Positions 9,778 to 17,460 of a DNA stretch of 64,000 nucleotides are shown here, piece by piece. Below the pieces are notes generated by a model that worked only from the letters and a program-made list of their open reading frames with translations, did not search any database and had not been told where the DNA came from. The stretch is from Muribaculaceae bacterium. Lineage in GTDB: Bacteria > Bacteroidota > Bacteroidia > Bacteroidales > Muribaculaceae. The position numbers were made by a program, and so were the translations under genes. Position 1 is the first letter of the stretch; each line of letters starts with the position of its first letter. Location: assembly GCA_017427945.1 (NCBI GenBank), contig JAFRRT010000012.1, forward strand, positions 62,001 to 126,000, written 5' to 3'.

Positions 9778-11238
9778 ATGGAACAGAACAATATGGATTC
9801 GCGTAACGAACAATGGCGCGTTGAATTACGAAACTCCAAATCACCCAAGGAGCGCACCGCCATCCCCCGCGTGGAGATGCCGCAGCTTGACCCCAAGTAC
9901 CGCATCACCTGCAATGAGGAGGTGAACCAGGGCATCAGCGCCGAACAGGCCGTCATCGAGGCCAGCCGCTGTCTGGACTGCGCCAACCCGCAGTGTGTGA
10001 CCGGTTGCCCCGTGAATATTAATATCCCCAAATTCATCAAGAACATCGAGCGTGGTGAGTTCGGTCAGGCCGCAGCCACCCTCAAGGAGACCAGTTCACT
10101 GCCCGCTGTTTGCGGTCGTGTTTGCCCGCAAGAGAAACAGTGCGAGGCACGCTGCATCCACACCAAGATGAACCACCCCGCCGTGGCCATTGGCTACCTG
10201 GAGCGCTTTGCCGCTGACTGGCAGCGTGACAACCTGCCGCAGGAGACGCCCGAGATGGCTCCCTCTAACGGGATCAAAGTCGCCGTTATCGGCAGCGGTC
10301 CCTCGGGACTGTCATTTGCCGGTGACATGGCAAAGAAAGGCTTCAGCGTGACCGTCTTTGAGGCATTGCATGAGATTGGTGGCGTGCTGAAGTATGGTAT
10401 CCCCGAGTTCCGTCTACCCAACCACATTGTGGATTATGAGATTGACGGCCTCAGGAAGATGGGCGTTGAGTTCGTTAAGGACTGCCTAATCGGCAAGACC
10501 GTGAGCTATGAAGACCTGCACGAGATGGGCTTCAAGGGTGTGTTTGTCGGCAGTGGTGCCGGTTTCCCCCGCTTCATGAATATCCCAGGCGAGAACCTCA
10601 ACGGTATCATGTCAAGTAACGAGTACCTTACCCGTATCAATTTGATGGAAGCCGGACGCGGTGGTGACACCCCCGTGCTGCGTGGTAAGACCATCGCTGT
10701 CATTGGTGGCGGTAACACCGCTATGGACTCAACCCGCACCGCATTGCGCATGGGTACCGAGCGCGTCATCCTCATCTATCGCCGCAGCGAGGAGGAGATG
10801 CCCGCCCGTCGCGAGGAGGTTGGCCACGCCAAGGAAGAAGGCGTTGAGTTCATGACCTTGCACAACCCCATCGAGTACATCGGTGACGAATCCGGCCGCG
10901 TGGTTGCTATGCGTGTTCAGCGTATGGAGCTTGGTGAGCCCGACGCTTCGGGACGCCGCAGCCCTGTGCCCGTCGAGGGTGCCATCGAGGAAATTCCTGT
11001 TGATTTGGTGATTGTAGCTGTGGGCGTTTCGCCCAACCAACTCGTGCCTCGTTCGATTCCCGGACTGGACATCAGCAAGCGCAACACCATCGTGGTCAAC
11101 GAGGACACCATGCAGTCGTCGGTGGGCGACCTCTACGCCGGTGGTGACATCGTTCGTGGCGGTGCTACCGTGATCCTCGCCATGGGCGACGGCCGCCGTG
11201 CCGCTCTCAATATGGCAAATGCCTTGTTGAAAGGATAA
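9778..11238 (+). CDS. Nfn large subunit / NADPH-dependent glutamate synthase-type small subunit
   Basis: A 486-residue flavoprotein of the GltD/NfnB family. The N-terminal iron-sulfur domain shows CLDCANPQCVTGCP and CGRVCPQEKQCEARC, Cys patterns for two [4Fe-4S] clusters. FAD-binding GSGPSGLSFAGD follows, then NADP-binding GGGNTAMDSTRTALRMG. Annotation pipelines usually call this glutamate synthase small subunit, but no gltB large subunit is adjacent and the upstream neighbour is the Nfn small subunit. Transhydrogenase/ferredoxin activity is therefore the better inference. ATG codons at 9778 and 9793 are both possible starts. A strong terminator follows. Confidence 0.88.
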   Translation: MEQNNMDSRNEQWRVELRNSKSPKERTAIPRVEMPQLDPKYRITCNEEVNQGISAEQAVIEASRCLDCANPQCVTGCPVNINIPKFIKNIERGEFGQAAATLKETSSLPAVCGRVCPQEKQCEARCIHTKMNHPAVAIGYLERFAADWQRDNLPQETPEMAPSNGIKVAVIGSGPSGLSFAGDMAKKGFSVTVFEALHEIGGVLKYGIPEFRLPNHIVDYEIDGLRKMGVEFVKDCLIGKTVSYEDLHEMGFKGVFVGSGAGFPRFMNIPGENLNGIMSSNEYLTRINLMEAGRGGDTPVLRGKTIAVIGGGNTAMDSTRTALRMGTERVILIYRRSEEEMPARREEVGHAKEEGVEFMTLHNPIEYIGDESGRVVAMRVQRMELGEPDASGRRSPVPVEGAIEEIPVDLVIVAVGVSPNQLVPRSIPGLDISKRNTIVVNEDTMQSSVGDLYAGGDIVRGGATVILAMGDGRRAALNMANALLKG

Positions 11239-11259
11239 TCATTCTATCACCTGATATCC

Positions 11260-11299
11260 TGCGGGCAGCGGTTTCATTCAGCCGTTGTCCGCAGTTTTT
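11260..11299 (+). terminator. Terminator after the fprA-nfn cluster
   Basis: TGCGGGCAGCGG and the arm ending in TGTCCGCA form a long stem with a few G-T pairs (11260-11293), followed by GTTTTTATT. Confidence 0.85.
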
Positions 11300-11358
11300 A
11301 TTGTCAAAACTGTCAGTTTGATTTCATATCCCATCGATTTATTCATAAGAGCCAACTG

Positions 11359-11475
11359 TCATGGACGTGCCACATAACCGCGGCGCGGACGCAGCAGTGA
11401 AGCGTTGGGATGATTGGCGTGGGGAGGGAGTTCGTTGGGTTTGTTGATATATTTATTGTTATATGACTTTTCCAT
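11359..11475 (-). CDS. Possible 38-residue small ORF, unrecognised
   Basis: On the minus strand an ATG at 11475 opens 38 codons to TGA at 11359. The product begins MEKSYNNKY and ends in an Arg/Pro-rich LLRPRRGYVARP. No clear promoter or ribosome site was seen and nothing is recognised. It lies in a 538 bp gap, downstream of and antisense to the Nfn terminator. It could be chance; the long Pro/Asn-rich stretch without rare codons is the only hint of coding. Confidence 0.2.
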   Translation of the reverse strand: MEKSYNNKYINKPNELPPHANHPNASLLRPRRGYVARP

Positions 11476-11645
11476 TTTAAAACACTTTTATAAATACATT
11501 CTCAACGGGGTTATAATGAGACCCCATGACTTTTGCCTGAAACAATAGGCTTCAATTGCACATTTCATCTCAAGCGTGACAATAACCGTGCCAAACGTGC
11601 AATGATCAGTTTTTGTCAGTTGGTGACAGGGAAATTAAAAAATGA

Positions 11646-11770
11646 TTTTTTGTTTGGCACTCCGCTCGACTTGCACATCGTTGCCGTTGCCCAAGATAGG
11701 CTGCGCCTCGGGATTGCAAACAAAAATGGCTTTTTGTTTGGCACTCCGCTCGACTTGCACTATCTTTGCC
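11646..11770 (+). repeat. Promoter-bearing palindromic repeat, copy 2, with a duplicated right arm
   Basis: The full copy is 11689-11770 and ends in TATCTTTG. Its right arm is repeated upstream: a 30 bp block at 11647-11676 is identical to 11731-11760, offset 84 bp. The upstream arm ends in a degraded -7 (ATCGTTG instead of ATCTTTG). This fills the end of the 538 bp gap; 11300-11640 shows nothing further except the small ORF. Confidence 0.7.
11761..11768 (+). promoter_or_regulatory. Promoter -7 element of lipoprotein-tricorn pair
   Basis: TATCTTTG at the end of repeat copy 2, only 8 bp before the first ATG of the lipoprotein gene (11777). Transcription would begin at or next to that ATG, so the first start would be nearly leaderless; later ATGs at 11783, 11792 and 11801 are alternatives. 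Confidence 0.6.
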
Positions 11771-11776
11771 ACAGAA

Positions 11777-13936
11777 ATGAGAATGAAGCGAATGGTTGGC
11801 ATGACCAGGCTGCTTGCGGTACTTGCCGTGGGCTTGATTTTGTGTGCCTGTGGCAAAGGGAAAGAAATGAGCAACCAGGTTATTGTGCAAAACGAAGCCT
11901 ATACTGTCACCGGTGACAGCATCATCGAGGATTCAATCATTGCCTGGGTACCCAAGAGTATGGACCGCATCGGGTCCAACCTCACCACGGCTAACCTGGA
12001 TTCCCTTTATAGCAACCTTGATTCCCTGAATGTGAAATTCGTGCAGGGCAAATCGTGGCGCCTACGCAAGACACGTCCCACGATGATGCCTGAATACTCC
12101 TGCAACCAACCGTTGATTGAAACGCTTTATAACATGTCAATCGAAGGCATTGCCGACGGCATCGACAAGAACGGCAATTTCATGGCTTCACACAACTACA
12201 GCCGCCTGTATTGTGCCATCTATCTGTCGCTGGCATGTCTCAAGCCACATCAAGCCATGTCCACCCTCAAGACCATGGTGGACCGCGACAGCATTATCAT
12301 GCAGCGTGAGGGCCAATGGCCCGTGGTGAGTGACCACATCGGCTGGGCAACCGCCGCATGGGAAGTCTATAAAATCACTGGCGACCGTGAATGGCTTGCT
12401 TTTTGCTACCACACCATTGAGAAAACCCTGAACATCAACCGCCAAGTGCTGCTCGACCAAGCCACAGGTCTGGTACATGGTGCCGGCTACACGTCAGCTC
12501 GCCCTCTCGGAACACCCCGCATGACCTGGATGAGCTATAATGACCTGTTTGCCTGCATGGCGTTGGGCAACAACATCCTTACCGGCAACGCCTATTCCAT
12601 CCTTAGTGAAATGGGCGATGAACTGGGCATAGAGAACGACTACATGAAGAACGCCCAGCGCATCAAGGACGCCATCAACCAGCACTTGTGGAACGAGAGC
12701 CACGGCTTCTACAGTTCCTTCCTCTATGGCATGGCGGTACCGCGTCAGGCGCCGTTGACCGATAACACCTCACAGGCAATGTGCGTCTTGTGGGGCATCG
12801 CTGACGATGACCGTGCCGAAAATCTCATAGCCAACACACCAGTATCAAACTATGGAGTGAACGTCACCTACCCTGCCTCGGCACCCATCGAGCCTTACTT
12901 TGTCAACGCGTCATGGGCAACGACGCAGGCCATGTGGAACATTGCTGCAGCCTATACCTCGAACGAAAACGCCTTGCGTCGAGGTCTTGGCGCCTTGTAT
13001 CGTGCCCAGGCTCTGTATCAGTCACGCGGCATCCACATGCAAGGCATTAACACCGACGACTTGGGTACCAGCGCCTCAAACGCCGCAATGGTCATCCGCG
13101 TGCTCATGGGCATGAAATTTACGCCCGATGGCATTGAGTTTTCTCCCAACGTGCCCACAGGAATGCCCGGCACCAAAGAGTTGAAAGGCTTGAATTACCG
13201 CCGCGCCGTGCTCGACATCACCGTCAAGGGTGAAGGTAACGACATCAACACCATCACAGATAACGGTAAACCGCTGGAGAGCGCATTCTTGCCCGGCAAT
13301 ATCGAGGGTGATCATCACATCGTCATTACTCTCAAGCAAGGGGTCAAGTCAAACAACAAGGTCACCATCCACCACAACGAGGCCATCCTGCCCCTTACAC
13401 CCACGGTGGAATGGAGAGGTGACAGCGGCCACATCGTCGGCTTCGTTCCCGGTCAGGCTTACCGTTTGTCGGTCAATGGTAAGCTCACCAATTTGACCGA
13501 TTCGGTCTTTGCGTTGCCCAAGAATGACAGCTTTACCGAGTACTCCGTCGAAATCGCCGGAAAATACATCAACGGCTACATGTCACGGCCTTATCTTGAT
13601 TTCCACTTGACACCACAAACGGCCTTCTTCCCCGACAGCGTGAGTGGCCACACCTCTATTACCGTAAGCGTTGCCGAGGGCGGCGACTACCTGATTGACG
13701 TAGGCTATTACCCGACCGGGACGCTCGACGTGCGAGAGGTGAGTGTCAATACCCACCCGATGGGAACGCTGGTCATGACGAGTGTCAATGAACTGAGCAT
13801 CAACGGCCTGGCATACAGCAATATGGTCAACGTAAAATTGCTCAAGGGAGAGAACATCATAGCATTCAGGCAAATCAGGCTACCCAAGGCTTTCACGCCA
13901 TGTAAGCCCTTCCATGTTAGAATCATCAAACGATAA
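11777..13936 (+). CDS. Lipoprotein with six-hairpin (alpha/alpha) glycosidase-like domain
   Basis: A 719-residue protein when started at 11777. The in-frame extension back to 11642 only reads through the repeat and is rejected. The signal peptide ends in a lipobox, LILCAC, so it should be lipid-anchored. The middle (about residues 90-470) has helical-hairpin features of six-hairpin glycosidases, such as ITGDREWLAFCYHTIEKTL and NQHLWNESHGFYSSFLYG. The C-terminal 200 residues look like beta-sandwich domains. It resembles glycoside hydrolases of the (alpha/alpha)6 class, but no family or substrate can be given. It is followed after 31 bp by the tricorn protease gene and is probably co-transcribed with it. 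Confidence 0.6.
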   Translation: MRMKRMVGMTRLLAVLAVGLILCACGKGKEMSNQVIVQNEAYTVTGDSIIEDSIIAWVPKSMDRIGSNLTTANLDSLYSNLDSLNVKFVQGKSWRLRKTRPTMMPEYSCNQPLIETLYNMSIEGIADGIDKNGNFMASHNYSRLYCAIYLSLACLKPHQAMSTLKTMVDRDSIIMQREGQWPVVSDHIGWATAAWEVYKITGDREWLAFCYHTIEKTLNINRQVLLDQATGLVHGAGYTSARPLGTPRMTWMSYNDLFACMALGNNILTGNAYSILSEMGDELGIENDYMKNAQRIKDAINQHLWNESHGFYSSFLYGMAVPRQAPLTDNTSQAMCVLWGIADDDRAENLIANTPVSNYGVNVTYPASAPIEPYFVNASWATTQAMWNIAAAYTSNENALRRGLGALYRAQALYQSRGIHMQGINTDDLGTSASNAAMVIRVLMGMKFTPDGIEFSPNVPTGMPGTKELKGLNYRRAVLDITVKGEGNDINTITDNGKPLESAFLPGNIEGDHHIVITLKQGVKSNNKVTIHHNEAILPLTPTVEWRGDSGHIVGFVPGQAYRLSVNGKLTNLTDSVFALPKNDSFTEYSVEIAGKYINGYMSRPYLDFHLTPQTAFFPDSVSGHTSITVSVAEGGDYLIDVGYYPTGTLDVREVSVNTHPMGTLVMTSVNELSINGLAYSNMVNVKLLKGENIIAFRQIRLPKAFTPCKPFHVRIIKR

Positions 13937-13967
13937 TCATATAACAACTTAAAAAACTCAAATCACA

Positions 13968-16900
13968 ATGAAGACAAAACTCATTTTATTGGCTGCAATA
14001 GCCGCAGTCACGTTATCGGTTCAAGCCGATGAGGGACGCCTGCTGCGATTCCCTGGCACTAACGGCCAGGATGTGGCGTTCAGCTATGCCGGTGACATCT
14101 ATACCGTTTCAATCAATGGCGGCACAGCACGCAAACTCACCTCGCACAAGGGCTACGAGGCTTTTGCCCGTTATTCACCTGACGGACGCACCATCGCATT
14201 CACAGGTCAGTATGACGGCAACACCGAGGTTTATGTAATGCCAGCTGAGGGTGGCGAACCCCGCCGTATCACCTTCACGTCAAGCAATCCCCGTGACGAC
14301 TGGGGCGACCGCATGGGTCCAAACAACATCACCATGACGTGGTCACCTGACGGCAAGGGCGTCATCTACCGTAACCGCATCAGCGAGAGTTTTGACGGCA
14401 AGTTGTGGCGTGCGCCCATCGATGGCGGCATGGCCGAGCAGCTGCCGTTGCCCGAGGGCGGCTTCTGCTGCTATAATGCAGATGGCACAAAGATGGCCTA
14501 TAACCGCGTCTTTCGCGAGTTCCGCACCTGGAAGTATTACAAAGGTGGTATGGCCGACGACATCTGGATTTATGACACCAAGGCCAAGACGGTGACCAAC
14601 ATCACCAACAACATAGCCCAGGACATCGACCCCATGTGGATTGGCGACGAAATCTACTTCATGAGCGACCGCGACAACCGCATGAACATCTTTGTCTATA
14701 ACACCCGCACAGGCACAACACAAAAGGTGACCGATTTCACCGAATATGACGTGAAATTCGCCAACTGCGGTGGCGGCAAGATTGTGTTTGAGAACGGCGG
14801 CTACCTCTATGTTCTCGACCCCGCTACCAAGCGCAGCGAGAAAATCACCGTCTATCTCAACAGCGAGAACAACTTCGCCCGTGAGGAGCAGCGCAAGGTG
14901 GGTGACAAACTCACCGGCGGCAGTCTGGCACCCGACGGCAGCCGTCTTGCCTTGAGTGCCCGTGGCGAGGTGTTTGATGTTCCCGCCAAGCATGGCGTTA
15001 CCCGCAACATCACCCACACCCCCGGCGTTCACGAGCGCAACGCGTCCTGGAGCCCCGATGGCAAGAACATCGCCTACATCAGCGACCAGACCGGTGAGAC
15101 CGAGCTGTGGATGCGTCCCGTGGGCAGTGACAAGGCCATCCAGCTGACCAAGGGCAATGATACCTATATCCGCGACTTTGAGTGGAGTCCCGACGGCAGC
15201 CAGATTGTCTATACCGACCGCAAGAACCGCATGATACTGCTCAACGTCAAGACGCTGGCAAAGCAGACCTTGATGACCGACGAAATGGGCGAAATCCCCA
15301 CCCCCAGCTTCTCGCCCGACGGCAAGTGGCTGACCTATTACCGTCAAGGCCCCAACGAGTATGGCGTTGTTTATCTCTACAACATTGCTCAGGGCAAGGA
15401 ATACCCAGTTACCGACCGCTGGTATGACAGCAACTCGCCTGAGTTCAGCAGCGACGGTAAGTACCTGATATTTGCCTCTTCACGCGATTTTAATCCCATC
15501 TACAGCAGCATTGAGTGGAACTTTGCCTACCGTGAGATGGAGGGCATCTACCTTGTGATGCTCGCTGCCGACACGCCCTCGCCTTTCCTCCCCAAAGATG
15601 ACCAGGTGATGGCTGGTGGCGACAAGCCCGAGGATGCTCCTGCCGATGCGCCCAAGGACAAGAAGGGTAAAGGCAAAAGCGCTCCTCAGGCTGACACCAA
15701 GACCACACGCATCGACATCGACGGCATTGGCGACCGCATCGTGAAACTGCCCATCGGAGCCGGCAGCTATGGCGGCTTTGTTTGCGATGGTGCCCACCTG
15801 TGGTACAGCAACCGAGGCGGCGTGCGCGTGTTTGACTTCGAGGAGCAGAAAGACGAAGTCGTTGCCGAACGTGCCTTCATGGTGCCCTCGGCCGACATGA
15901 AGACTGCCGCTTTCCTGAAAGGCGACAAAATCTATATCGCTCCCCTGGCACCCCGCAAGGCCGACCTGAGTCAGGAAGTCAATACCGATGACATGATTGC
16001 CACGGTCAACTATGAGCAGGAGTGGAACCAGATCTTCAACGAGGCATGGCGCGCTTACCGCGACGGCTTCTATCTCGAGAACATGCACGGCGTGGACTGG
16101 CAGGCGATGCATGACAAATATGCCGCCCTGTTGCCCTACGTCAAGAACCGTCTGGACCTGACCTACGTCATCGGCGGAATGATCAGCGAGTTGGCGGTAG
16201 GCCATGCCTATGTCAACGGTGGTGACCACATCGCCATCGACGAGCACCACATCGGCATGCTCGGCGCCGAGTTGGAGCAAGTGGCCAACGGCTACAAGAT
16301 TACCAAGATTCTGCGTGGCGCTCCCGACCGCGAAGAGCTGCGCTCACCCCTGCTGGAGCCCGGTATGAACATCAAGGAGGGCGACATCATCACCGCCGTT
16401 GACGGAGTGACGGCCCAAGGTGTGAACAACATCTACAGTCTGTTGCGTGACAAGGCCGGCGTGATGACCGAACTGACCATTAACGGCAACCGCAAGGTCG
16501 TTGTCAAGCCCATCCAGGACGAGTACCCCCTGTACCACTATGAGTGGGTACAGCACAACATCGACTACGTGAGCGAGAAGACCGGCGGCCGCGTGGGCTA
16601 CGTCTATATTCCCGACATGGGTCCCGAGGGACTGCGTGAGTTCTCGCGCTACTTCTTCGCCCAGACCGATAAGGAAGCCCTCATCGTCGATGACCGCGGC
16701 AATGGCGGTGGCAACATCTCGCCCATGGTCATCGAGCGCCTGCTGCGTCAGCCCTATCGCCTGACCATGTTCCGTGGCAGCAACTACAACGGCACCACGC
16801 CCGAGCGCACGCTCGTTGGTCCCAAGGTGCTGTTGGTGAACAAGTACAGCGCCAGCGACGGCGACCTCTTCCCCTGGAGCTTCAAGGAGAACAAGATTGG

Positions 16901-17204
16901 TCCAGTCATCGGAACACGCTCGTGGGGCGGCATCGTGGGTATCAGCGGCTCTCTGCCCTATATGGACGGTACCGACATCCGCGTGCCCTTCTTTACCAAT
17001 TATGACACCCGTGGCAACTGGATTGTCGAGAACCACGGCGTTGACCCCGATATTGTCATCGACAACGACCCCGTGATGGAGTTCAACGGCATCGACCAGC
17101 AGCTCGACAAGGCCATCGAGGTAATCCTCGAGCAGCTCAAGGACCGTCAGCCCATGCCCAAGACTCCCGCACCCCGCACCCTCAAGGACCTGGGCGTCAA
17201 CTAA
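13968..17204 (+). CDS. Periplasmic tricorn protease homologue (S41 family)
   Basis: A 1078-residue protein, close in length to archaeal tricorn (1071), but with a signal peptide (MKTKLILLAAIAAVTLSVQA) that sends it to the periplasm. Residues about 25-640 form two beta-propellers with repeated YSPDGRTIAF-type blades. A charged Lys/Pro/Ala linker lies near residues 548-575. A PDZ-like domain (about 760-850) and the S41-type catalytic domain follow. The nucleophile is S964 in YSASDGD, with H746 and E1021 at the expected places. Residue 745 is Gly, where Thermoplasma tricorn has a tetrad Ser. The family trims peptides; here it probably degrades peptides in the periplasm. Confidence 0.9.
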   Translation: MKTKLILLAAIAAVTLSVQADEGRLLRFPGTNGQDVAFSYAGDIYTVSINGGTARKLTSHKGYEAFARYSPDGRTIAFTGQYDGNTEVYVMPAEGGEPRRITFTSSNPRDDWGDRMGPNNITMTWSPDGKGVIYRNRISESFDGKLWRAPIDGGMAEQLPLPEGGFCCYNADGTKMAYNRVFREFRTWKYYKGGMADDIWIYDTKAKTVTNITNNIAQDIDPMWIGDEIYFMSDRDNRMNIFVYNTRTGTTQKVTDFTEYDVKFANCGGGKIVFENGGYLYVLDPATKRSEKITVYLNSENNFAREEQRKVGDKLTGGSLAPDGSRLALSARGEVFDVPAKHGVTRNITHTPGVHERNASWSPDGKNIAYISDQTGETELWMRPVGSDKAIQLTKGNDTYIRDFEWSPDGSQIVYTDRKNRMILLNVKTLAKQTLMTDEMGEIPTPSFSPDGKWLTYYRQGPNEYGVVYLYNIAQGKEYPVTDRWYDSNSPEFSSDGKYLIFASSRDFNPIYSSIEWNFAYREMEGIYLVMLAADTPSPFLPKDDQVMAGGDKPEDAPADAPKDKKGKGKSAPQADTKTTRIDIDGIGDRIVKLPIGAGSYGGFVCDGAHLWYSNRGGVRVFDFEEQKDEVVAERAFMVPSADMKTAAFLKGDKIYIAPLAPRKADLSQEVNTDDMIATVNYEQEWNQIFNEAWRAYRDGFYLENMHGVDWQAMHDKYAALLPYVKNRLDLTYVIGGMISELAVGHAYVNGGDHIAIDEHHIGMLGAELEQVANGYKITKILRGAPDREELRSPLLEPGMNIKEGDIITAVDGVTAQGVNNIYSLLRDKAGVMTELTINGNRKVVVKPIQDEYPLYHYEWVQHNIDYVSEKTGGRVGYVYIPDMGPEGLREFSRYFFAQTDKEALIVDDRGNGGGNISPMVIERLLRQPYRLTMFRGSNYNGTTPERTLVGPKVLLVNKYSASDGDLFPWSFKENKIGPVIGTRSWGGIVGISGSLPYMDGTDIRVPFFTNYDTRGNWIVENHGVDPDIVIDNDPVMEFNGIDQQLDKAIEVILEQLKDRQPMPKTPAPRTLKDLGVN

Positions 17205-17254
17205 GAATCAACAACCGATTCATCTGATGGTTCTGGTAACATGCGCATTTTATT

Positions 17255-17410
17255 GCCTGGAACTTTTTGACCGTGCTAACGCACGGGAAATTGTTCAAAT
17301 TTTTATATAAATATTATATATAATTTGTTTAATTTCCCGCCCGCCAGGGCGGTAACATATACCAAGCGAAAGAAGTCATCCGCACTCCAGACGTTGGAGC
17401 GCGGATGACT
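17255..17410. repeat. Core-inverted palindromic element, copy A
   Basis: Order: GCCTGGAA flank (17255-17262), hairpin CCGTGC-TAAC-GCACGG (17271-17286), GGGAAATT, AT-rich centre, AATTTCCC, hairpin CCGCCC-GCCA-GGGCGG (17337-17352), then TAA...AAGCGAAAG and a long hairpin (17374-17410). The core 17271-17352 matches the reverse complement of 20239-20306, while both flanks match in direct orientation. Confidence 0.75.
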
Positions 17411-17416
17411 CTTTAA
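17374..17416. terminator. Bidirectional terminator between tricorn and BspA genes
   Basis: AGTCATCCGC (17374-17383) pairs with GCGGATGACT (17401-17410), with inner CTCCA/TGGAG. It is followed by CTTTAAA on the plus strand and by TTCTTTCG on the minus strand. Two genes converge here. It is also part of the palindromic element. Confidence 0.65.
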
Positions 17417-17460
17417 ACACTAAACTCTAAACCCTAAACAGCGGGGCGCTGGTGACGTTG

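Noticed and set aside
11533..11916. A 127-codon plus-strand frame across the promoter repeat
   Set aside because: It is made of the duplicated repeat arm and runs into the lipoprotein gene in another frame.
14343..16280. Long minus-strand frames over the tricorn gene
   Set aside because: Shadows of the tricorn coding frame; no signal or domain.
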